A DNA stretch of 64,000 bases from Desulfovibrio sp. Lineage in GTDB: Bacteria; Desulfobacterota; Desulfovibrionia; Desulfovibrionales; Desulfovibrionaceae. The stretch lies in the NCBI RefSeq assembly GCF_009712225.1, contig NZ_WASP01000017.1, forward strand, positions 26,337-90,336, given 5' to 3'. This document shows, piece by piece, positions 9,516 to 17,696 of the stretch; positions within the stretch are counted from its first letter, which is position 1; each line of letters starts with the position of its first letter. A program made the translations under genes and the position numbers. Under the pieces are notes generated by a model. That model ran no database searches and was not told the origin of the DNA. It was given only the letters and a program-made list of their open reading frames with translations.

Positions 9516-11039
9516 TTATCCCCTGTCGAGCACGCGTAGCGATACCGCTTCGGCCAGATGCCGGGTGGCGATGATCGAAGCGTCATCCAGGTCGGCAATG
9601 GTGCGCGCCATGCGCAGCACCCGCGCGCATGCCCTGGCGGAAAGAGAAAGCCGGTTGACGGCGGCCTCCATAAGCGCATGGCCCTCAGCGGCCAGGGCGC
9701 AGTGCCTGTCGAGCAGCGCACCGGAAAGTTCCGCATTGCAGCGTGGCCCGTCACTGCCGTAGCGCGCCCGCTGCACAGCCCGCGCCCTGAGCACGCGCTC
9801 GCGTATTTCGGCAGAGCTTGCGCCGCTGCCAGCACCGCGAAAGTCGGCGTAGGCCACAGCAGGAACTTCCACGTGTACGTCGATACGGTCGAGCATGGGA
9901 CCAGAGAGGCGCGACTGATAGCGCACCCGCTGTTCTTCACGGCAGGTGCACTGGTGCGTGGGATCGCCGTAATAGCCGCAAGGGCAGGGATTCATGGCGG
10001 CCACAAGCATGCAGGCAGCGGGAAAGCTCACGCTGTGGGCAGCGCGCGCAATGGCGGCCACGCCGCCTTCAAGCGGCTGGCGCAAGGCTTCAAGGGCAGT
10101 TTTGCGAAATTCGGGCAGCTCATCCAGAAACAGCACCCCTCTGTGGGCAAGGCTCACCTCGCCAGGGCGCGGGTATCCGCCGCCGCCCACCAGAGCCACA
10201 TCTGAAATGGTATGGTGCGGGGCGCGAAAGGGCCGTACACGCATGAGCCCGGCTTCTGGCAGCAGCTTGCCAGAAACGCTGTAAATCTTGGTAACTTCCA
10301 GCGATTCTTCAAAATCCAGCGGCGGCAATATGGTGGGCAGGCGCTGGGCCAGCATGGTTTTGCCGCTACCGGGCGGGCCTATGAGCAGCACGTTGTGGCC
10401 GCCCGCAGCCGCCACTTCAAGCGCACGCTTGGCAGCCTCCTGCCCCTTGACCTCGGCATAATCCTGGCTGTAGGCCGGGGTCTCAAGTGTGTCCGCTACC
10501 GGCTCGCACAGGGGCTCAAGCGGATCCGCACCAGCCAGAAAAGCAGCGCAACGTCCCAGCCCCTCGGGCGCAAAAACCTTGAGCCCGCGTACCACCGCAG
10601 CCTCCGCCCCGTTACCCGGAGGAACCACCAGTCCGGCGGCCCCCTGCTGACGCGCCAGCAGGGCCAGCGGCAGCACGCCGCTTACCGGGCGCAGCGCGCC
10701 GTTGAGTGAGAGCTCGCCCGCAAGGTACATGCCCTGCAAGGGCTCGGCAGGGATAATGCCCGCCGCCGCGAGCAGCCCCACGGCAAGGGGAAGATCGTAG
10801 CTTGCGCCGCTTTTGCGCCGCCACGCGGGAGCAAGATTTACGGTTATACGCGCTGGCGGCAGCTTGAAACCGCAGGCGCGCAGGGCCGCAAAAACCCTGT
10901 CCTTGGCTTCACGCACGGCTGTTTCTGCCAACCCCACCATGGTAAAACCGGGCAGGCCCTGCCGCACGAAGTCCACTTCCAGTTCCACGGGGTAGGCATC
11001 CACACCTTCGACCCCGCCGCTGTTCAAACGGACAATCAT
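9516..11039 (-). CDS. YifB/ComM-family Mg-chelatase-like AAA+ ATPase
   Basis: About 507 residues. The N-terminal part (GVEGVDAYPVELEVDFVRQGLPGFTMVGLAETAVREAKDR, read in pieces) is the ChlI-type domain. The AAA+ core has Walker A GPPGSGKTML and Walker B VLFLDELPEF. The C-terminal part has NPCPCGYYGDP, a zinc-type cysteine set, and the Mg-chelatase C domain. ComM of this family helps branch migration during natural transformation; the role in non-competent bacteria is not settled. AAAGGAG overlaps a GTG at 11045, so the ATG at 11039 with a five-base spacer is the better start. Confidence 0.93.
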   Translation of the reverse strand: MIVRLNSGGVEGVDAYPVELEVDFVRQGLPGFTMVGLAETAVREAKDRVFAALRACGFKLPPARITVNLAPAWRRKSGASYDLPLAVGLLAAAGIIPAEPLQGMYLAGELSLNGALRPVSGVLPLALLARQQGAAGLVVPPGNGAEAAVVRGLKVFAPEGLGRCAAFLAGADPLEPLCEPVADTLETPAYSQDYAEVKGQEAAKRALEVAAAGGHNVLLIGPPGSGKTMLAQRLPTILPPLDFEESLEVTKIYSVSGKLLPEAGLMRVRPFRAPHHTISDVALVGGGGYPRPGEVSLAHRGVLFLDELPEFRKTALEALRQPLEGGVAAIARAAHSVSFPAACMLVAAMNPCPCGYYGDPTHQCTCREEQRVRYQSRLSGPMLDRIDVHVEVPAVAYADFRGAGSGASSAEIRERVLRARAVQRARYGSDGPRCNAELSGALLDRHCALAAEGHALMEAAVNRLSLSARACARVLRMARTIADLDDASIIATRHLAEAVSLRVLDRG

Positions 11040-11065
11040 GCGCACTCCTTTGCCCTTGCACCAAT

Positions 11066-11102
11066 GAAAAACGGCGCGGATTGCAAGCCTACCCGCGCCG
11101 TA
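11066..11102 (-). terminator. Terminator between lepB and yifB
   Basis: CGGCGCGG at 11072-11079 pairs with CCGCGCCG at 11093-11100, followed on the minus strand by TTTTTC. It ends the lepB transcript upstream of yifB. Confidence 0.8.
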
Positions 11103-11167
11103 ATTACCTGACTAAACACGTGGGCCAAGGCAGCCCGCGCCAGAAGCCCGAGTCTTCAGTTAAAGCG

Positions 11168-11788
11168 CTACTGTACGGCCTTGCCGATACGGTCCCAGCG
11201 AATGTCGCCCAGCCCGCCCCACGACCAGTAAATGCGCCAGGCCTTGGCACGGATGGCGCTGCGGTCAACAAAACCCCAAAAACGCGAATCCATGGAATTG
11301 TCGCGGTTGTCGCCCATGACAAAATATTTGTCTGCGGGCACGGTCACCGGACCAAAATTGTCGCGCACCGGCTGGATGCGGTCCGGCTCGGTAAAGCGGA
11401 TGAACGATTCCTTCACCGGTTCGCCGTTGCGGAACAGCTGCTTGTTGCGCACCTCAATGGTGTCGCCAGGCGTACCCACAATGCGCTTGATATAGTCAAC
11501 GCTGGGGTCGTTGGGATATTCAAAAATGATAATGTCGCCCTTTACCGGATCTTCCCCCTTGTAAATATAGGTGTGGGTAAAGGGAATCTTGATGCCGTAC
11601 GAAAACTTGCTTGCCAGCAGATGATCGCCCACAAGCAGGGTTTTGACCATGGATTCCGAAGGAATTTTAAAAGCCTGCACCACAAAGGTGCGGATGACCA
11701 AAGCCAGGATAAGCGCGACGAACAGGGCTTCGCCGTATTCCCGCCACAGGGGTTTAACGGGGCGCTGTGATTGCAGAAGCATTGCCAT
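11168..11788 (-). CDS. lepB: Signal peptidase I
   Basis: Membrane-bound peptidase that removes signal peptides from exported proteins. 206 residues. One N-terminal membrane segment (ALFVALILALVIRTFVVQAF) leads into the catalytic Ser in IPSESMVKTL. The catalytic Lys is in DYIKRIVGTPGD, and the conserved MGDNRDNSMDSRFWGFV follows. The size is that of a one-span signal peptidase. A GAGGAA lies upstream of the ATG. Confidence 0.96.
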   Translation of the reverse strand: MAMLLQSQRPVKPLWREYGEALFVALILALVIRTFVVQAFKIPSESMVKTLLVGDHLLASKFSYGIKIPFTHTYIYKGEDPVKGDIIIFEYPNDPSVDYIKRIVGTPGDTIEVRNKQLFRNGEPVKESFIRFTEPDRIQPVRDNFGPVTVPADKYFVMGDNRDNSMDSRFWGFVDRSAIRAKAWRIYWSWGGLGDIRWDRIGKAVQ

Positions 11789-11901
11789 GTGCGAATATTC
11801 CTCATGTGCCTTGTGGGCTGGTGAGCGTTTATTTTCGGTCGCAAAGTATGCCCTGATGCGGAGGCAAAGGCAAGGAGCAGAACGCTTTGCCCGTGCGATT
11901 A

Positions 11902-11945
11902 CAAAAAAACAAATCCCCGTCCGGCAGGAACCGGAACGGGGATTT
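11902..11945 (-). terminator. Terminator after the purine permease
   Basis: On the minus strand an AAATCCCCGTTCCGG arm pairs with CCGGACGGGGATTT around a short loop, then TGTTTTTTTG follows. Confidence 0.85.
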
Positions 11946-12003
11946 ACTGTGTGATCACGGCGCGTTGCCGCAGCTCCACACTACAGCTTCAACAATAATC
12001 GGC

Positions 12004-13314
12004 CTAGTGCAGGCGCAGGGCAAAGTTGATCACAAAGCACATGGCAATGATCAACATCACGATGTTGAGATCCTTGAAGCGGCCAGAAAGCACCTTGATG
12101 CCCACCCAGCTCACAAAGCCAAAGCCAAAGCCGGTGGCGATGTTGAAGGTCAGCGGCATGCTGATGATGGTCAAAAAGGCGGGCAGGGCCACGGTAAAGT
12201 CCTTGAACTTGATGCGTCCCACTTCCTGCATCATCATGGCGCCCACGATGATAAGCACCGGAGCGGTGGCGTAGGCGGGAACCATACTCACCAGCGGGGC
12301 AAAAAACAGGGTGAGGAAAAAGAGCACGGCTATGGTCACGGCGGTCAGGCCGGTGCGGCCGCCCTCGGCAACGCCAGCGGCGCTTTCAAGGTAGCTGGTG
12401 GCGGTGGTGGCACCCATGACGGCACTGGTCATGGTAGCGATGGAGTCTGAAATCAGGGCCTTGTCGAGATTTTCGATGTGGCCGTCTTCGCGGATAAAGC
12501 CAGCCTTCTGCGAAAGACCGATCAGCACGCCCATGTTGTCGAACAGGTCAACCATGGTCAGGGTAAAGATGATGGAGATCAGGCCGTGGTGCAGCGCGCC
12601 CTTCAGGTCCATGGCCATGAAGGTTTCGGTGGGCAGGGGCAGCGATGCGTTAAAAATGCTGCCCTGCGGCACCTGAGAAACGCCAAGCACCATGCCGGCG
12701 ATGGCAATGGTCACAATGCCGATGATCATGGCGCCGGGCACGCGCAGCGAAAGCAGCGCGCCAATAAGGAAGATGCCCGCCACAGACAGCAGCACCTTGG
12801 GGTCGCCAAGATTGCCCAGGGTCACAAAGGTGGCGGGGCTGGCAGCCACCAGGCCGCAGCTCTTCATGCCGATAAAGGCGATGAAGGCACCAATACCGAC
12901 CACAATGGCATACTTGAGATCCATGGGCACGGCATTGATGATGAGCTGGCGCACCCTGGTGACGGTAAGCAGCAGAAAGACCACGCCAGAAATAAACACG
13001 GCGCCAAGGCCTGTCTGCCATGTATAGCCCGCAGGGCCGCAAACGTAGTAGGCAAAAAAGGCGGTAATACCGAGGCCGGGCGCAACGCCCACGGGGAACT
13101 TGGCCCACAGGCCCATGATCAGCGTAGCGATAACCGTAATCCAGATGGTGGCCGCCACGGCGGAATCCTTGGGCATACCGGCGTCAGAAAGCATGCCGGG
13201 AACCACAAAAATCAGGTAGCACATGGCCATAAAACTGGTAAGACCGGCCAGCATTTCGCGCCGAACCGTGCTGCCTCTGGCCGCAGGATTAAACATTTTT
13301 TCCAGTACGCTCAT
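12004..13314 (-). CDS. NCS2-family guanine/hypoxanthine permease (AzgA/PbuG type)
   Basis: Inner-membrane purine transporter of 436 residues with about 12-14 hydrophobic segments. It starts with FNPAARGSTVRREMLAGLTSFMAM (read in pieces) and has the VGVAPGLGITAFF signature near residue 75, LGATTATSYLESAAGVAEGGRTGL-like text (here MGATTATSYLES, then AAGVAEGGRTGLT), and TLTMVDLFDN, all typical of the AzgA branch. The frame is open to 13404, but AGGAGGATGTC directly before the ATG at 13314 gives the normal start. No purine riboswitch was seen upstream. Confidence 0.93.
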   Translation of the reverse strand: MSVLEKMFNPAARGSTVRREMLAGLTSFMAMCYLIFVVPGMLSDAGMPKDSAVAATIWITVIATLIMGLWAKFPVGVAPGLGITAFFAYYVCGPAGYTWQTGLGAVFISGVVFLLLTVTRVRQLIINAVPMDLKYAIVVGIGAFIAFIGMKSCGLVAASPATFVTLGNLGDPKVLLSVAGIFLIGALLSLRVPGAMIIGIVTIAIAGMVLGVSQVPQGSIFNASLPLPTETFMAMDLKGALHHGLISIIFTLTMVDLFDNMGVLIGLSQKAGFIREDGHIENLDKALISDSIATMTSAVMGATTATSYLESAAGVAEGGRTGLTAVTIAVLFFLTLFFAPLVSMVPAYATAPVLIIVGAMMMQEVGRIKFKDFTVALPAFLTIISMPLTFNIATGFGFGFVSWVGIKVLSGRFKDLNIVMLIIAMCFVINFALRLH

Positions 13315-13424
13315 GACATCCTCCTCGTGTTGCCCCGTTACGCGTCCAAGCTTTTTGGGGAGCAATACCGCGCCGGGGCAGCAGACCCCATGCCGTTTAC
13401 ACACCCTGTCACCCTGCCCGTAGC

Positions 13425-13442
13425 GTGGCCGCCTGCGGCCAC
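13425..13442. repeat. Perfect 8-bp inverted repeat
   Basis: GTGGCCGC and GCGGCCAC are separated by two bases, between the purine permease and marC genes. It could be a 5' leader hairpin of the permease mRNA or a protein site. No T run follows on either strand. Confidence 0.4.
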
Positions 13443-13488
13443 TGCGCCGGGCATTACCCCTTAACCGCCAAAACCCTCTTATTCATAT

Positions 13489-13521
13489 CAAAACGGCGAA
13501 ATACCCAGATTTCGCCGTTAA
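13489..13521 (-). terminator. Terminator after the MarC gene
   Basis: AACGGCGAAAT pairs with ATTTCGCCGTT around a five- or six-base loop, followed on the minus strand by TTTG. Confidence 0.75.
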
Positions 13522-13543
13522 TACCATTTGCAGTCGCCGCCAG

Positions 13544-14143
13544 CTAACCCAAAAAGGCCCGTATTCCCGTAAAAATGACCTGCGCCGCAATGGCGGCCAG
13601 CAGCAGACCCGTAAGTTTGGAGAGCACGGCAATGCCCGTGTGGTGCAGGGCGCGCACCACGCCATCGGCCATGCACAGCAGCATGAACATGCCAAACGAT
13701 GCCGCCAGCAGAGAAAACACGCCCACCAGCACCTGCTGCATTTCGGTTGCCGAAGCTCCCATAACCATGACCGCGCCAATGGAGGCAGGCCCCATGCCCA
13801 GCGGTATGGCCAGCGGCACAACGCTGATGTCGCCCTCTTTGCCGGAGAGCGCATCCTTGCCATCGTCGTTCATGAGAGAAACAGCTGTAAGAAAAAGCAG
13901 CACACCAGCGCCAATGCGAAAGGCGTCCAACGTGAAGCCGAAAAGCGAAAAAAGGTGCGGGCCAAACAGAAACAGCGTTACGCCAATAACAAAGATGGCC
14001 GCAGAAGTTTTGGCGGCCACGGTCGATTTCTGCTTTTTGTCAAAGCCCTTTGTGCCGCTGATAAAGGCGCTCAGTACGGCAGGGGGCGTCATGAGCGCGT
14101 ATATCTTGATACTCGTGCCCACAACTTCGGTAAAAAATTCCAT
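13544..14143 (-). CDS. MarC-family integral membrane protein
   Basis: 199 residues with about six membrane segments. It begins FFTEVVGTSIKIYALMTPPAVLSAFI and has the family-type PLAIPLGMGPASIGAVMVMG in the second half. Function is unknown in general; MarC was once linked to antibiotic resistance but this was not upheld. GTGGAG lies before the ATG. Confidence 0.85.
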   Translation of the reverse strand: MEFFTEVVGTSIKIYALMTPPAVLSAFISGTKGFDKKQKSTVAAKTSAAIFVIGVTLFLFGPHLFSLFGFTLDAFRIGAGVLLFLTAVSLMNDDGKDALSGKEGDISVVPLAIPLGMGPASIGAVMVMGASATEMQQVLVGVFSLLAASFGMFMLLCMADGVVRALHHTGIAVLSKLTGLLLAAIAAQVIFTGIRAFLG

Positions 14144-14324
14144 GACAACTCCACTTTCCGATCCGTCAGCGCCGCATCTGCCCAGACACCTTGCCCACAG
14201 CCAGAATTTAAGAAGGCGGGATTATGTCATGCAAGGGACTTCATGTCCATACTGCAAGCCCACCTGCGCCTGAAAATTCACCTGACCAGCCAGCAATTCA
14301 CAAGCTCCCCGATTACACTGACTC

Positions 14325-14380
14325 AAACAAAAAAGGCCCGCCGCACACGGCACGCTGCTGCGCGCCCATGAAACGGCGGG
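14325..14380 (-). terminator. Terminator after the small lipoprotein gene
   Basis: On the minus strand CCCGCCG (14374-14380) pairs with CGGCGGG (14337-14343) over a long GC-rich loop, then CCTTTTTTGTTT follows. Confidence 0.75.
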
Positions 14381-14407
14381 ACCCTCCCAAATCGTTTGGC
14401 GTGGCTG

Positions 14408-14602
14408 CTAGCGGCCAACGCCTATTTCTGTAACCACCTGCCCGCTGGGCTTGACGCTCATGCCGCACCCGCCCACAGGCAGCAGCACTGCGCATGCCAG
14501 GGCCACCAGCAGCAGGGGCACAGCCCTGTTTCGCAGACGCCCCGACGGTATGCCCGGTCGGGCCTGCCGCGGTAGAGGAAGCAGCTTGAGCCGATCAGAC
14601 AC
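14408..14602 (-). CDS. Small predicted lipoprotein overlapping the end of the serine acetyltransferase gene
   Basis: 64 residues. The GTG start is at 14602, so the gene overlaps the serine acetyltransferase stop codon by eight bases (GTGTCTGA); AGGAA lies upstream. A basic N-terminus is followed by a hydrophobic stretch (VPLLLVALACAVLLPV) and a lipobox with Cys in VGGCGM. The mature peptide is about 20 residues ending in TEIGVGR. A terminator follows at once, which supports real co-expression. I do not recognise a function. Confidence 0.6.
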   Translation of the reverse strand: MSDRLKLLPLPRQARPGIPSGRLRNRAVPLLLVALACAVLLPVGGCGMSVKPSGQVVTEIGVGR

Positions 14603-15506
14603 GTGGCTTTTCCTGTGCAATGCGCGCGCCTTCCGGCACGTCCTGAGTGATCCACACGTTGCCGCCAACCACCGCGCCCTTCCCCACCGTAATGCGGCCA
14701 AGAATGGTGGCACCAGCGTAAACAGTGACGTTGTCGCACAGTATGGGGTGGCGCGGGTTGCCCTTGGTGAGCGTGCCGTCCGCATTTTTGGGGAAGGAAA
14801 GCGCGCCCAGGGTCACGCCCTGATACAGGCGGCAGTTGCGCCCGATGATGCAGGTTTCGCCAATAACCACGCCAGTGCCGTGGTCGATGAAAAATTCTTC
14901 GCCAATGGCCGCGCCGGGGTGGATATCAATACCCGTGGTGCTGTGTGCCATTTCAGAAATAATGCGCGGAATCACCGGCACCTTGAGCTTGTACAGCTCG
15001 TGGGCGATGCGGTGATGAAACATGGCCCGCAGCGAAGGATAGCAGAAAATGGTTTCGCCGGGGCTGGTGGCAGCGGGGTCACCCTCATAGGCAGCCTTGG
15101 CGTCGCCCGCCAGCAGGCGGCGTATTTCCGGCAGGCTGTCCATAAAGGCCAGTGCGGCCTGCTGGCCTTCCGTTTCGCACGAGGTGCAGGGAATACCAAG
15201 CCCCTCACAGCTAAAGCAGAAACCGCGCACGATCTGTTCGCCCAACAGGCGGTGAATGCTGTCCAGGTTGGCCGACAGGTGGTAGCGCATTGATTCACGC
15301 CGCACCGTGGCCGCGCCGAAATAGCCGGGAAAAATGGCCGCGCGCAGACGCTCGAGTATTTCGGAAAGCACGGGCAACGACGGCATGGGCGCACCCTGGC
15401 CAGAACGATGCCACACGGCGCTGAGCGAGCTTTCGTGGCAGAGACGCTCAACCACGCTGTCGATAAGGGGCATGCCGGTTGCGGTGATATCCTGCTTTGT
15501 GTTCAT
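14595..15506 (-). CDS. epsC: Serine O-acetyltransferase, EpsC type
   Basis: Acetylates serine to O-acetylserine for cysteine synthesis. 303 residues. The C-terminal left-handed beta helix shows hexapeptide repeats (GIDIHPGAAIGEEFFIDHGTG in pieces, VVIGETCIIGRNCRLYQGVTLGA, then ILGRITVGKGAVVGGNVWIT), with the catalytic His of DHGTG. The long N-terminus with CEGLGIPCTSCE is typical of the EpsC branch in anaerobes rather than enteric CysE. It probably forms a two-gene unit with the downstream small lipoprotein gene. Confidence 0.92.
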   Translation of the reverse strand: MNTKQDITATGMPLIDSVVERLCHESSLSAVWHRSGQGAPMPSLPVLSEILERLRAAIFPGYFGAATVRRESMRYHLSANLDSIHRLLGEQIVRGFCFSCEGLGIPCTSCETEGQQAALAFMDSLPEIRRLLAGDAKAAYEGDPAATSPGETIFCYPSLRAMFHHRIAHELYKLKVPVIPRIISEMAHSTTGIDIHPGAAIGEEFFIDHGTGVVIGETCIIGRNCRLYQGVTLGALSFPKNADGTLTKGNPRHPILCDNVTVYAGATILGRITVGKGAVVGGNVWITQDVPEGARIAQEKPRV

Positions 15507-15899
15507 GGCAAAATCCTGGGAGATATTCGGTTGCGCGTTGTCCGCCAGACGGCATCGAGTGCCCTCTGACGACTATCCGGGAATTCGTATCAGCCTACAT
15601 GGAGTTGCCGCCTGCCGCAATGGTCAACCCGCACCAGCGCAGCGACGCGTAAAAACCAATGGCAACGTTACAATAGTTAACATCAAACTTTCCACTGTTA
15701 ATACCCGGAGACCATTTATTTTTTGCCGCCACAACATCGCCCCACAGTTCTGCCGGGCATAGCGCATTTTCATGCTTTTGCAGTTTTGTTTTCCGCATTC
15801 TGCGCGACCCATCAACATGAAAATATCTCAAAGAGCATGAGCCCCAGGCGAAGGCATGCCGAGAGAGCAATGAACTTTTTATGATCAGGCGATATGCCC
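15507..15899. other. Gene-free stretch between epsC and the YjfB-like gene
   Basis: About 390 bases with locally low GC and no convincing reading frame. TTAACA- and GTTAA-like elements near 15675-15705 could belong to the epsC promoter, but I cannot place it. The right end runs into the sigma-28-like promoter. Confidence 0.45.
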
Positions 15900-15926
15900 T
15901 ACATTTTTTTGCGACCAGACCGATAA
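15900..15926 (+). promoter_or_regulatory. Sigma-28 (FliA)-like promoter before the YjfB-like gene
   Basis: TACATTTT, 11 bases, then ACCGATAA. This matches six of eight -35 positions and seven of eight -10 positions of TAAAGTTT-N11-GCCGATAA. It lies about 42 bases upstream of a gene for a motility-type protein. Confidence 0.6.
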
Positions 15927-15967
15927 GGGAAGATGTAGAGGCCGCATAAGCGACCAAGGAGCACGAC

Positions 15968-16150
15968 ATGGACGATGTGCAAATGGGCATGAGCGTAAGC
16001 GTGACCAAGAGCGCCCTGAACTTTCAGGCCAGCATGTCTGCAGCGCTGATCAATGGAACCATTGATAAAGGCGCGGAAATGGAGCAGAACATGCGCAGTC
16101 AAGGGCTGGCCGCCGAGGGCATTGGCGGCAAGCTTGACGTGCAGGCGTAA
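15968..16150 (+). CDS. YjfB-like putative motility protein
   Basis: 60-residue protein without signal peptide or membrane segment. The sequence (MSVSVTKSALNFQASMSAALI, then a C-terminal GGKLDVQA) resembles the short YjfB putative motility family found with flagellar regulons. The molecular role is unknown. It has AAGGAG before its ATG, a sigma-28-like promoter upstream and its own terminator, so it is monocistronic. No other flagellar gene is adjacent. Confidence 0.72.
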   Translation: MDDVQMGMSVSVTKSALNFQASMSAALINGTIDKGAEMEQNMRSQGLAAEGIGGKLDVQA

Positions 16151-16171
16151 TACGCTTTGCAGTGCGAAGAG

Positions 16172-16203
16172 GAATAGCCGTCGGGTTTACCCGGCGGCTA
16201 TTA
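16172..16203 (+). terminator. Terminator after the YjfB-like gene
   Basis: AATAGCCGTCGGG pairs with CCCGGCGGCTATT around a TTTA loop (one G-T pair). The T run is weak. Confidence 0.7.
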
Positions 16204-16314
16204 CGCGTTGCAAGGGCAAAATAAAACGTCGCGTTGACAAATACCCGCAGAGTAGTAAGGCTGTATTCGCCGGTTACCGGCCAGATACTGCCCATATCCT
16301 CACAAGGAGTTTTT

Positions 16315-17238
16315 GTGAAAATTCTTGTAACACCCCGCTCTTTTGGCAAAACAAATCCAGAGCTTTTTGACCGTCTGGCCCAGGCTGGACTGGAAGTAAT
16401 ACGCAACGACACGGGCGGCATTCTTTCCGCCGAGCAGATGAAAGAAAAGCTGGCCAGCTGCGCGGGCGTTATTCTTGGCGTTGACCCCATGGACGCCGAT
16501 GTGCTGGCTGCGGCACCCAATCTCAAGGCCATTGCCAAATACGGCGTGGGCCTCGACAACATTGACCTTGAAGCCTGCAAGCAGCGCGGCATTGCGGTAT
16601 CGCGCACTGTTGGGGCCAACAGCAATGCCGTGGCCGACTACGCGCTTACCCTTATGCTTATGGTGGCGCGCAAGGCCGGTCTTATAGACCGCCGCTGCCG
16701 CCAGAAAGACTGGGGCAAGATCACCAGCATCGATCTGTACGGCAAAACCATCGGCATTATCGGCCTGGGGGCCATTGGCCGCTGCGTGGTCAAACGCGCC
16801 CAGGGGTTTGGCATGAAGGTTCTCGCCCACGACGTGGTGTGGGACGATGCCTGGACCGCCAAGGAAGGCGTTGAACGCGCCGACGTTGACCGCATCTGCC
16901 GCGAGGCGGATTTCATCACCCTGCACACAGTGCTGACCGACGAAACCCGCAACCTCATCAATGCCGAACGTCTGACCTCCATGAAAAAGACCGCAGTGCT
17001 CATCAACACAGCCCGTGGCGGCCTGATTGACGAAACCGCCCTGTTGGCGGCCCTGCAGCAAGGCAACATCTATGGTGCTGGCCTTGACGTTTTTGAGCAG
17101 GAACCCCCGACCAATCCCGCATGGTATGAGCTGGACAACCTTGTGATGGGTTCGCACTGCTCGTCCTCTACCGCTGGAGCTACGGAAACCATGGGCAACA
17201 TGGCCGTTGACAACCTGCTGCGCGATCTGGGCATCTAG
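16315..17238 (+). CDS. D-isomer-specific 2-hydroxyacid dehydrogenase (phosphoglycerate-dehydrogenase-like)
   Basis: NAD-dependent enzyme of 307 residues without a C-terminal ACT domain. The nucleotide-binding motif GIIGLGAIG sits mid-protein. The catalytic Arg is in NTARGGLIDE, the Glu in DVFEQEPP, and the His in MGSHCSSSTAGAT; this His context departs from the common PHIGA form. It could be 3-phosphoglycerate dehydrogenase or a hydroxypyruvate or glyoxylate reductase; there is no pathway neighbour to decide. The frame is open from 16234, but AAGGAG at 16304-16309 points to the GTG at 16315 with the normal start KILVTPRSFG. Confidence 0.87.
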   Translation: MKILVTPRSFGKTNPELFDRLAQAGLEVIRNDTGGILSAEQMKEKLASCAGVILGVDPMDADVLAAAPNLKAIAKYGVGLDNIDLEACKQRGIAVSRTVGANSNAVADYALTLMLMVARKAGLIDRRCRQKDWGKITSIDLYGKTIGIIGLGAIGRCVVKRAQGFGMKVLAHDVVWDDAWTAKEGVERADVDRICREADFITLHTVLTDETRNLINAERLTSMKKTAVLINTARGGLIDETALLAALQQGNIYGAGLDVFEQEPPTNPAWYELDNLVMGSHCSSSTAGATETMGNMAVDNLLRDLGI

Positions 17239-17271
17239 ACCACAGCTTTTGCCTACAAGGCACAGGATTGA

Positions 17272-17319
17272 ATACCAAAGAGCCCGCGTTCTCCACGAGA
17301 GACCGCGGGCTCTTTGGTA
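17272..17319 (+). terminator. Terminator after the hydroxyacid dehydrogenase
   Basis: ACCAAAGAGCCCGCG pairs with CGCGGGCTCTTTGGT around a loop of about 15 bases. Confidence 0.88.
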
Positions 17320-17696
17320 TGTTACGCACGCAAAGCACAACGTTGCAGGGGCGCTTCCATCATGCCATGCAGCAATGCCCAATTTTGTAAAAAAATTGCC
17401 AAACTTAGTATATTTCTAGCATTCGATAATTCCCAACAATTACAGTCGGAAAAGATTCTTGATTGTTCGCTTAAACAATCAATACACATCAATAACTACG
17501 CAAAAAAACAAATACTAATTAATTAGCAAATAATTAAATACAACATACAATATTGTTTACTGGCAGTTATTTTTTAGTAAATTGATCTATTATAAATACC
17601 ATAATCGCCGAAAGAGCATGCAACCAGCCTGACAAAAAGCAATTTATCCGATGCTATTTTCACCAGCAACCGCCGGCACACCGTGTGGAGGTGTAT
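17320..17696. other. AT-rich leader of the first chemoreceptor gene
   Basis: About 375 bases with AT content far above the neighbours and no gene. CGATAA- and GCCGAAAG-like elements occur near 17424 and 17607 but lack a properly spaced -35. The gene's GGAGG ribosome-binding site is at 17687-17691. Confidence 0.5.

Noticed and set aside
13315..13488. Possible purine riboswitch upstream of the purine permease
   Set aside because: No purine aptamer core or loop-loop pairing could be seen; only a short perfect inverted repeat is present.
17595..17615. GCCGAAAG as a sigma-28 -10 for the first chemoreceptor
   Set aside because: No TAAA-type -35 at the required 11-base spacing.
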